Source: an uncultured Mediterranea sp. (GTDB lineage: Bacteria > Bacteroidota > Bacteroidia > Bacteroidales > Bacteroidaceae). Taken from it: 11,723 nucleotides of DNA. The notes under the pieces were generated by a model that did no database searches, was not told the origin of the DNA, and worked only from the letters and a program-made list of their open reading frames with translations. Shown here in pieces: positions 6,027-11,723 of the stretch. The translations under genes and the position numbers were made by a program. Numbering within the stretch: position 1 is the stretch's first letter; each line of letters opens with the position of its first letter. The stretch spans positions 1-11,723 of the forward strand of contig CAMGAL010000032.1 of NCBI GenBank assembly GCA_946007445.1, given 5' to 3'.

Positions 6027-6096
6027 TTGCCAAAAGGAAAACATTATTTAATATTATTTAGTTGCATTGCTTTATAGTTTGCTGTACTTTTGGCAA
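6027..6096. repeat. 10-bp inverted repeat overlapping the bat promoter
   Basis: TTGCCAAAAG at 6027-6036 is the exact reverse complement of CTTTTGGCAA at 6087-6096, with 50 bp between. The right arm covers most of the -7 box TACTTTTG (6085-6092). It could be a pair of operator half-sites, a transcript hairpin or, less likely, the ends of an invertible segment. Confidence 0.55.
6062..6092 (+). promoter_or_regulatory. Probable promoter of the moxR-bat operon
   Basis: TACTTTTG at 6085-6092 matches the Bacteroides -7 consensus TAnnTTTG exactly. TTG at 6062-6064 is placed as a -33 element with a 20-bp spacer. Transcription would begin at about 6099, giving an A-rich leader of about 45 nt before the ATG at 6144. 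It sits in the only sizeable gap upstream of the bat genes. Confidence 0.6.
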
Positions 6097-6143
6097 CCTA
6101 AAAAAAGAAAAGGAAAATAGTAAACAAATTTATAGATAGATTT

Positions 6144-7139
6144 ATGGCAGAAACAATTGATATCCGCGAACTGAATGAGCGGATAGAAAGACAAAGCGCT
6201 TTCGTGACCCATCTGACCACTGGAATGGACCAGGTCATTGTCGGTCAAAAACATCTGGTTGAATCATTGTTGATAGGTTTGCTCTCGGACGGACACGTTC
6301 TTTTGGAAGGTGTCCCTGGCTTGGCCAAAACTCTGGCTATCAAGACATTGTCATCTCTGATAGATGCTAAATACAGCCGCATACAGTTTACACCTGACTT
6401 GCTGCCTGCCGACGTGGTAGGTACGATGGTGTATAGCCAGAAAGACGAAACGTTCCAAGTGAAGAAAGGTCCTGTATTTGCCAACTTTATCTTGGCGGAT
6501 GAAATCAACCGTGCGCCTGCCAAGGTGCAGAGTGCCTTGCTGGAAGCCATGCAGGAGCGTCAGGTGACTATCGGAAAAGAGACGTTCCGATTGCCTGAAC
6601 CCTTCTTGGTACTGGCCACACAGAATCCCATCGAGCAGGAGGGCACCTATCCGCTGCCTGAGGCACAAGTGGACCGTTTCATGCTGAAGGTAGTGATTGA
6701 CTATCCGAAGTTGGAGGAAGAAAAACTGATTGTCCGTCAGAACATCAGTGGTGAGAAAACAAAGGTGCTTCCCATCCTGAAGGCTGATGAGATACTCGAA
6801 GCCCGCAAGGTGGTGCGTCAAGTCTATATTGACGAGAAGATTGAGAAATATATCGTTGACATCGTGTTTGCCACGCGCTATCCCGAAAAGTATGACTTGA
6901 AGGAGCTCAAGGAGATGATTGCTTTCGGCGGTTCGCCCCGTGCGTCCATCAATCTGGCTTTGGCTGCCCGAAGCTATGCTTTCATCAAGCGTCGTGGCTA
7001 TGTCATCCCCGAAGATGTGCGTGCTGTGGCTCACGATGTTTTGCGCCATCGCATCGGATTGACCTACGAGGCCGAAGCCAGCAACGTGACGGCCGATGAA
7101 ATAGTTAGCAAAATCCTGAACAAGGTAGAAGTACCCTAA
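6144..7139 (+). CDS. MoxR family AAA+ ATPase of the bat cluster
   Basis: A cytoplasmic AAA+ ATPase of 331 residues, thought to act as a chaperone-like remodeller of von Willebrand A proteins encoded beside it. Walker A is GVPGLAKT (56-63), with the Ala-Lys variant typical of MoxR. Walker B is ILADEINR (116-123), sensor 1 is in ATQNP (158-162), the MoxR signature EGTYPLPEAQVDRF is at 166-179, and the sensor 2 Arg is in GSPRAS (263-268). A helical lid follows to the end. The length is typical and all catalytic residues are present. It is first in the operon, and its TAA shares one base with the next ATG (TAATG). The client is unknown; BatA, BatB and the DUF58 protein are the obvious candidates. 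Confidence 0.94.
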   Translation: MAETIDIRELNERIERQSAFVTHLTTGMDQVIVGQKHLVESLLIGLLSDGHVLLEGVPGLAKTLAIKTLSSLIDAKYSRIQFTPDLLPADVVGTMVYSQKDETFQVKKGPVFANFILADEINRAPAKVQSALLEAMQERQVTIGKETFRLPEPFLVLATQNPIEQEGTYPLPEAQVDRFMLKVVIDYPKLEEEKLIVRQNISGEKTKVLPILKADEILEARKVVRQVYIDEKIEKYIVDIVFATRYPEKYDLKELKEMIAFGGSPRASINLALAARSYAFIKRRGYVIPEDVRAVAHDVLRHRIGLTYEAEASNVTADEIVSKILNKVEVP

Positions 7140-8008
7140 TGGAAACGACTGATATACTGAAAAAAGTTCGTCAGATTGAAATCAAGACGCGGGGATTATC
7201 CAGCAATATCTTTGCCGGTCAGTACCACTCTGCTTTCAAGGGTAGGGGAATGGCTTTCAGTGAAGTGCGTGAATATCAGTTTGGCGACGACATACGCGAT
7301 ATAGATTGGAATGTGACCGCTCGTTTCAATAAGCCTTATGTCAAGGTTTATGAAGAGGAACGCGAACTGACCGTGATGCTGATGGTGGACGTTTCGGGTA
7401 GTTTGGAGTTTGGCACAGTGAAGCAACTCAAGCGCGATATGGTGATTGAAATTGCGGCTACACTGGCTTTCTCTGCCATCCAGAACAACGATAAAATCGG
7501 CGTTATCTTTTTTTCCGACCGGATAGAAAAATTTATTCCTCCCAAGAAAGGGCGAAAACACATCCTATACATCATCCGTGAATTGCTGGACTTCCATGCC
7601 GAAAGCCGGTGTACCTAGTTGAGGATGGGGCTGGAACATCTGACGAATGTGATGAAGCGTCGCTGCACGGCCTTTTTGTTATCAGATTTCATTGACTCCA
7701 ATGACTTCAGCCGCGCGTTGACCATTGCGAATCGCAAGCATGATGTGGTAGCCATTCAGGTGTACGACCGTCGTGTGGCTGACCTGCCTCCCGTCGGATT
7801 GATGAAAGTGCGCGATGCAGAGACGGGGCGCGAGCAGTGGATTGACACCTCTTCGAGTGCAGTCCGTCGTATTCATCGCGAGTGGTGGACTCGCCGTCAG
7901 GCTGCATTGAGTGAATCATTTGCCCGCAGCGGTGTAGACAATGTGTCGGTTCGCACCGACCAGGACTATGTGAAGGCTTTGATGGAGCTGTTTGCCAAAC
8001 GAAATTAG
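7139..8008 (+). pseudogene. DUF58 family protein interrupted by an in-frame TAG
   Basis: The frame encodes a DUF58 protein, the usual partner of MoxR ATPases, with a von Willebrand A-like fold. The first part (159 codons) has RGLSSNIFAGQYHSAFKGRG, the signature REYQFGDDIRDIDW (44-57) and DVSGS (84-88) as a MIDAS-like motif. At 7616-7618 an in-frame TAG interrupts a region that in relatives reads about ESRGT(S/D)L; here it is ESRCT-stop-L. The same frame continues without another stop for 129 codons (MGLEHLTNVMKRRCTAF, DVVAIQVYDRR, DYVKALMELFAKRN) to TAG 8006-8008. The total of 289 codons is the normal length. Possible re-start: ATG 7625. Either a sequencing or consensus error or a real nonsense mutation; I lean to error because both halves look fully conserved. 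Six bases or fewer separate it from the next gene. Confidence 0.85.
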
Positions 8009-8013
8009 AAGGA

Positions 8014-9096
8014 ATGAAGGAAATGAAAAAGTTTTTTTTGCTGATACTTTGGACCGTTTCAGCCTTTTGCACCGTCCAAGCCCAATCGGTCACGGTAGAG
8101 GCTACGATTGACTCGCTGCAGATACTGATTGGCGAGCAGGCTCGAGTGCGGTTGCAAGTGGCGTTGGACGCTGACCAACGAGCGCTGTTCCCTGTTTATC
8201 AAGACACGCTCGTGCAGGGAGTGGAGATTGTGGAGATGGCCAAGCCCGACACCCAACTGCTCAACGGAGGCAAACGTGCGGTTATCACGCAAGAGTATGT
8301 AATCACTTCGTTTGATTCGGCTCTCTATTACCTGCCGCCAATGGAGGTGGAGGTCAACGGCAGACGCTATCCTTCCAAAGCCTTGGCTCTGAAGGTCTAT
8401 TCGGTTCTTGTGGACACGTTGCACCCGGATCAGTTCTTCGGTCCCAAGAGTGTGATGGATGCTCCTTTTGCGTGGGAGGATTGGTATGTGGCCATGGCTT
8501 GTGCGTTGTTTTTTGCTCCGCTGCTGTGGCTGATGCTCTACTTGGTCAAGCGCATTCGGGACAACCAGCCTATCATCCGTAAGGTGAAGGTGGAGCCCAA
8601 ATTGCCTCCTCATCAGCTGGCTATGCAGACCATCGAGCGCATCAAGAGTGAGAAAATCTGGCAACAAGGTGAGTCAAAAGAGTATTATACCCAACTGACG
8701 GACGCCATTCGTACCTATATCAAGGAACGTTTCGGCTTCAATGCCATGGAAATGACCTCGACAGAGATTATTGACCACTTGCTGCAGGTGAAGGATCGAG
8801 AGGCGATTGCGGACTTGAAGGAGCTCTTCCTGACGGCGGATTTGGTGAAGTTTGCCAAGCATCTGCCCATGATGAACGAGAATGACGCCAACTTGGTGAA
8901 TGCCATTGACTTCATTAACGATACGAAAGAGGAGCCTGACCCCAACGCCAAAACCGAACCTACTGAGATTACCATCATTGAACAGCGACCGTTGCGCACC
9001 AAGGTGCTGCTTGGCGTAGGCATTGCCGCGCTGGCCGTTGCTTTGGTGGGTTCGTTGGTCTACATGGCTGTGCAGCTTTACAATTATTTTGCTTAA
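8014..9096 (+). CDS. Bat-cluster membrane protein with signal peptide, function unknown
   Basis: A 360-residue protein I know only as the conserved gene between the DUF58 gene and batA. A signal peptide (KKFFLLILWTVSAFCTVQA, cleavage likely before QS at 24) leads to a periplasmic domain of about 130 residues of beta-rich character. A membrane helix at 157-178 follows, then a cytoplasmic region at about 180-325 that looks helical, with YYTQLTDAIRTYIKERFG and MTSTEIIDHLL. A second helix is at 330-356. The middle part (TDAIRTYIKERFGF..EMTSTEII) resembles DUF4381-like or BatD-like C-terminal regions, but I cannot confirm this. ATG 8023 (MKKFF) is an alternative start: AGAAGGA at 8007-8013 is well spaced for it and it gives a cleaner signal peptide. 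It is 10 bp before batA. Confidence 0.85.
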   Translation: MKEMKKFFLLILWTVSAFCTVQAQSVTVEATIDSLQILIGEQARVRLQVALDADQRALFPVYQDTLVQGVEIVEMAKPDTQLLNGGKRAVITQEYVITSFDSALYYLPPMEVEVNGRRYPSKALALKVYSVLVDTLHPDQFFGPKSVMDAPFAWEDWYVAMACALFFAPLLWLMLYLVKRIRDNQPIIRKVKVEPKLPPHQLAMQTIERIKSEKIWQQGESKEYYTQLTDAIRTYIKERFGFNAMEMTSTEIIDHLLQVKDREAIADLKELFLTADLVKFAKHLPMMNENDANLVNAIDFINDTKEEPDPNAKTEPTEITIIEQRPLRTKVLLGVGIAALAVALVGSLVYMAVQLYNYFA

Positions 9097-9106
9097 TGGT
9101 AGAATT

Positions 9107-10090
9107 ATGGTTTTTGCAAACATAGAATATCTTTTCTTGCTCGTCTTGCTCATACCTTATATAATATGGTATGTGATGAAGGGACATCGTCGGGATGCAG
9201 CGTTGCAGGTGTCGGAAACCTCCATGTACGCTCAGGCTCCTCTCAGCTATCGCAACTACCTGTTGCACGCTCCGTTTGTGCTTCGGGTGATGGCGTTCAC
9301 GTTGATTCTCTTGGTGCTGGCTCGTCCGCAAACCACCGACAGCTGGCAGAACAGCGAGGTGGAAGGCATTGACATCATGCTGGCTATGGACGTTTCGACC
9401 AGTATGCTGGCTGAAGATTTGAAGCCCAACCGATTGGAAGCTGCCAAGGAGGTGGCAGCCGAATTTATCAATGGCCGTCCGAATGACAACATCGGAATTA
9501 CCCTGTTTGCAGGCGAGAGCTTCACTCAATGTCCTTTGACGGTGGATCACGCCGTGTTGCTCAATCTGCTGAAGGATGTGAAGTGCGGCTTGATAGAAGA
9601 CGGCACGGCCATCGGAATGGGCGTTGCCAATGCCGTGACCCGATTGAAAGAGAGCAAGGCTAAATCGAAGGTCGTCATTATGCTGACCGATGGTGTGAAC
9701 AATCGGGGCGACATCTCACCGCTGACCGCTGCAGAGATTGCCAAGAGCTTTGGCATCCGTGTCTACACGATTGGTGTAGGAACCAATGGAACAGCTCCTT
9801 ATCCCATTCAGGTGGGAGGTACCGTGCAGTACACCAATCTGCCGGTGGAGATTGATGAAAAGACATTGGCCCAGATAGCTGCCACTACGGAAGGCAACTA
9901 TTTCCGCGCTACCAGCAACTCCAAACTGAAAGAGGTCTATGCTGAAATCGACAAGCTGGAGAAGACCAAACTCCATGTGAAAGAGTTCAGCAAGCGTCAG
10001 GAGGAGTATCAGGCTTTTGCATTGGCAGCTTTCCTTTGCGTGTTGCTCGAATTGCTGTTGCGTCAGACGGTCTTGAAGACGTTGCCTTAA
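9107..10090 (+). CDS. batA: BatA, membrane-anchored von Willebrand A protein
   Basis: BatA is part of the Bacteroides aerotolerance operon described in B. fragilis. 327 residues: membrane helices at about 4-24 and 55-73, a vWA domain from about 88 to 280, and a C-terminal helix at 303-320. The metal-binding MIDAS is complete: DVSTS (D95, S97, S99), Thr 167 in DGTAIG and Asp 195 in LTDGVNNRGD. PNRLEAAKEV and FAGESFTQCPLT are typical of Bat proteins. I chose ATG 9107 (MVFANIEYLF). An upstream in-frame ATG at 9023 lies inside the previous gene and would add 28 residues with no family likeness. The previous stop is 10 bp upstream. The large vWA domain, between helices 2 and 3, is predicted to face the periplasm or cytoplasm depending on N-terminal orientation; I cannot decide. 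Confidence 0.94.
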   Translation: MVFANIEYLFLLVLLIPYIIWYVMKGHRRDAALQVSETSMYAQAPLSYRNYLLHAPFVLRVMAFTLILLVLARPQTTDSWQNSEVEGIDIMLAMDVSTSMLAEDLKPNRLEAAKEVAAEFINGRPNDNIGITLFAGESFTQCPLTVDHAVLLNLLKDVKCGLIEDGTAIGMGVANAVTRLKESKAKSKVVIMLTDGVNNRGDISPLTAAEIAKSFGIRVYTIGVGTNGTAPYPIQVGGTVQYTNLPVEIDEKTLAQIAATTEGNYFRATSNSKLKEVYAEIDKLEKTKLHVKEFSKRQEEYQAFALAAFLCVLLELLLRQTVLKTLP

Positions 10091-10108
10091 CCTCGTATCA
10101 CTTAATTC

Positions 10109-11137
10109 ATGAACACTATGTTTCGATTTGAAGAACCCCAATATCTCTATTTGCTGCTCTTGCTGCCCCTGCTGGTCCTGTTGTTTCTATATAGCAACTA
10201 CCGGAGGCGCAAGGCGTTGCAACGTTATGGTGACCCTGAACTGTTGGCCCAGCTGATGCCCGATGTGTCTCGTTTTCGTCCTTCTGTCAAGTTCTGGTTG
10301 CTCTTCTCAGCCATCGGACTCTTCGCTTTGCTGCTGGCTCGTCCGCAGTTTGGCTCCAAACTGGAGACCGTGAAGCGTCAGGGGGTAGAGGTGATGATTG
10401 CTCTCGACATTTCCAACTCCATGTTGGCACAAGACGTGCAGCCCAGCCGCTTGGAGAAGGCCAAACGGCTCGTGGCCCAGTTGGTGGATAAGATGGAGAA
10501 TGACAAGGTGGGGATGATTGTCTTTGCAGGCGATGCTTTTACCCAACTGCCCATCACCAACGACTACATCTCCGCGAAGATGTTCCTCGAATCCATTGAC
10601 CCTTCACTCATCTCCAAGCAGGGAACGGCCATCGGAGCCGCCCTTTCGTTGGCTACCCGCAGTTTCACTCCTCAAGAGGGGGTAGGACGCGCCGTCATCC
10701 TCATCACTGATGGTGAGAACCATGAGGGAGGAGCCGTGGAAGCTGCCACCGCTTCAGCCGAGAAGGGCATTCAGATTCACGTCTTGGGAGTGGGATTGCC
10801 CGAAGGAGCTCCCATCCCCGTGGCCGGCACCAATGACTTCCGTCGCGACCGCGAAGGCAATGTCGTGGTGACACGGCTCAACGAGCAGATGTGTCAGGAA
10901 ATAGCTCGCGAAGGCAAAGGCATCTATGTGCGGGTGGACAATAGCAATGCTGCGCAAAAGGCCATCAGCCAAGAGATAGATAAAATGGCGAAAGCCGATG
11001 TGGAGACGCAGGTCTATACGGAGTTCAACGAGCAGTTTCAAGCAGTTGCCTGGCTGGTGCTGCTGTTGCTGCTGGCCGATACGCTCCTGCTCAACCGAAA
11101 GAACCCGTTGTTCCGCCACATCCGATTGTTTAAGTAA
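10109..11137 (+). CDS. batB: BatB, membrane-anchored von Willebrand A protein
   Basis: A paralogue of BatA with the same plan, 342 residues: helices at about 12-29 and 61-78, a vWA domain from about 93 to 292, and a C-terminal helix at 311-327. The MIDAS is complete: DISNS (D100, S102, S104), Thr 173 in QGTAIG and Asp 201 in ITDGENHEGG. LARPQFGSKLETVKRQGVEVMIALD is the BatB-type entry to the domain. BatA and BatB could pair through their helices or domains. ATG 10118 (MFRFEE) is a possible alternative start three codons later. It follows batA after 18 bp, and its TAA stop lies inside the strong Shine-Dalgarno of batC, so the two genes may be coupled. Confidence 0.94.
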   Translation: MNTMFRFEEPQYLYLLLLLPLLVLLFLYSNYRRRKALQRYGDPELLAQLMPDVSRFRPSVKFWLLFSAIGLFALLLARPQFGSKLETVKRQGVEVMIALDISNSMLAQDVQPSRLEKAKRLVAQLVDKMENDKVGMIVFAGDAFTQLPITNDYISAKMFLESIDPSLISKQGTAIGAALSLATRSFTPQEGVGRAVILITDGENHEGGAVEAATASAEKGIQIHVLGVGLPEGAPIPVAGTNDFRRDREGNVVVTRLNEQMCQEIAREGKGIYVRVDNSNAAQKAISQEIDKMAKADVETQVYTEFNEQFQAVAWLVLLLLLADTLLLNRKNPLFRHIRLFK

Positions 11138-11143
11138 GGAGGT
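11136..11143 (+). promoter_or_regulatory. Perfect Shine-Dalgarno of batC
   Basis: AAGGAGGT at 11136-11143, 6 bp before ATG 11150, is complementary to the full anti-Shine-Dalgarno of 16S rRNA. Its first two bases belong to the batB stop TAA. Most genes in this window lack such a site. Confidence 0.8.
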
Positions 11144-11149
11144 ATCCAG

Positions 11150-11723
11150 ATGAAATTGCATAAAATTCTAAGCACCGCACTCTTGTTGCAGCTGGCCCTG
11201 ACGGTTTCGGCCCAGAAAGCCGAGCGCGACCACATCCGTCGTGGCAACCGGCAGTTCAAGGACAGCGTCTTTGTAGAAGCTGACGTCAACTATCGGAAGG
11301 CTTTGGACGCCAATCCGAAATCTACGATAGCCATGTTTAACCTGGGCAACGCTCTGATGGGCCAGAACAAATTGCCGGAAGCCATGGAGCAGTTTGGCGC
11401 GGCTGTCCGTATGGAGAAGGACAAAAGCCGCTTGGCGCAGATGTATCATAACATGGGCGTCATCCTTCATTCGCAGAAGGAATACGCCAAAGCTGTGGAG
11501 GCCTACAAGCAGTCGTTGCGCAACAATCCGAAAGACGACGAGACCCGCTACAACCTGGCCTTGGCGCAGAAGATGCTGAAGGATCAGCAAAACAACCAGC
11601 AGAACCAGGACCAGCAACAGCAGCAGCAACAACAGCAGCAACAGGAAAAGCAGCAGGAGCAGCAGCAACAGCAGGAGCAGCAGCAAAACCAGCCGCAGCA
11701 GCAACCTCCCCAAAACGACAATC
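11150..11723 (+). CDS. batC: BatC, TPR protein with Gln-rich tail (3' end beyond window)
   Basis: 191 codons are present and the frame is still open at the window end. A signal peptide (KLHKILSTALLLQLALTVSA, cleavage near AQK) is followed by tetratricopeptide repeats over about 26-143. Recognisable TPR helices are NYRKALDANPKSTIAMFNLG, AMEQFGAAVRMEKDKSRLAQ, and EYAKAVEAYKQSLRNNPKDD with TRYNLALAQKML. From residue 146 the chain becomes almost entirely Gln with some Asn, Glu and Pro. The order batA-batB-TPR gene matches the B. fragilis bat operon, in which the third protein is BatC. TPRs would make it the scaffold for the periplasmic parts of the complex. The strong Shine-Dalgarno fixes the start. 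Confidence 0.92.
   Translation, partial: MKLHKILSTALLLQLALTVSAQKAERDHIRRGNRQFKDSVFVEADVNYRKALDANPKSTIAMFNLGNALMGQNKLPEAMEQFGAAVRMEKDKSRLAQMYHNMGVILHSQKEYAKAVEAYKQSLRNNPKDDETRYNLALAQKMLKDQQNNQQNQDQQQQQQQQQQQEKQQEQQQQQEQQQNQPQQQPPQNDN
11585..11705 (+). repeat. CAG/CAA low-complexity tract in batC
   Basis: A run of CAG and CAA codons interrupted by GAA, GAG, GAC and AAC, encoding a poly-Gln-rich segment. The longest uninterrupted Gln run is 12 codons (QDQ then Q run, about 11612-11645). The mixed CAG/CAA usage reduces but does not remove slippage risk. On the other strand it reads as a poly-Leu frame, which is only a shadow. Confidence 0.8.

Noticed and set aside
6027..6096. Inverted repeat as an invertible promoter switch
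   Set aside because: Bacteroides phase-variable promoters have longer arms and usually sit near capsule or surface loci with an invertase. Inverting this segment would spoil both promoter boxes, but nothing else supports a switch, so I keep only the operator or hairpin reading.
7616..7618. TAG in DUF58 as evidence for stop-codon recoding or readthrough
   Set aside because: The same gene ends in TAG (8006-8008), and tsaD, pncC and ftsY end in TGA, so neither codon is reassigned. I see no pyrrolysine-type context and no special stem-loop by eye.
9023..9106. Upstream ATG 9023 as the batA start
   Set aside because: It overlaps the last 74 bases of the preceding gene and would add 28 residues unlike any BatA. 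ATG 9107 gives a proper first membrane helix.
11168..11713. Long antisense frame with runs of leucine opposite batC
   Set aside because: It is the complement of the CAG/CAA tract read on the other strand and has no independent support.
1..11723. Mobile elements, CRISPR, tRNA or rRNA genes, capsule or defence genes
   Set aside because: I looked for transposase, integrase, repeat-spacer arrays and tRNA-like cloverleafs and saw none. The window is mostly core chromosome.

Overview
The window is a stretch of chromosome from a member of the Bacteroidales, most likely a Bacteroidaceae-type gut anaerobe. This rests on close resemblance of the proteins to those I remember from Bacteroides (TsaD, FtsY, HU, BatA/BatB), on the L28-L33-DUF4295 trio, on promoters of the TAnnTTTG type, on mostly poor Shine-Dalgarno sequences, and on the bat (Bacteroides aerotolerance) gene order. 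All genes lie on the + strand. I see no tRNA, rRNA, CRISPR array, insertion sequence or phage gene.

Layout. (1) Positions 1-1139: the 3' part of tsaD, whose first ~62 bases here are corrupted by stops and small indels, then a stand-alone PncC/CinA C-terminal amidase. (2) 1258-1915: a translation operon of rpmB, rpmG and a 52-residue DUF4295 gene, closed by a strong intrinsic terminator at 1956-1992. (3) 2076-4339: ftsY with its own promoter, overlapping rimO by ATGA. (4) 4359-6019: two adjacent HU-family genes. The first is an ordinary 90-residue HU. The second fuses an HU domain to a long acidic Glu/Pro repeat, one membrane helix and a C-terminal LysM domain, so it could link DNA in the cytoplasm to peptidoglycan in the periplasm. 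(5) 6144 to the end: the bat cluster, made of a MoxR AAA+ ATPase, a DUF58 protein, a signal-peptide/two-helix membrane protein, BatA, BatB and the start of BatC. The window ends inside the Gln-rich tail of BatC.

How the genes work together. Blocks 1-3 are housekeeping: tRNA t6A modification, pyridine-nucleotide salvage, ribosomal proteins, the SRP receptor and modification of ribosomal protein S12. The bat cluster looks like one transcription unit with tight junctions (1-bp overlap to an 18-bp gap) behind a promoter at about 6062-6092. Its logic is a cytoplasmic MoxR ATPase plus DUF58 partner acting with membrane-anchored von Willebrand A proteins and a TPR protein; its biochemical job is not settled.

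Points to examine: the HU-membrane-LysM protein; an in-frame TAG in the DUF58 gene; a matching kind of damage at the start of the window, which suggests consensus errors; a 10-bp inverted repeat overlapping the bat promoter; a palindrome AAGTACTT present only at three gene boundaries; and an unusually perfect Shine-Dalgarno before batC.
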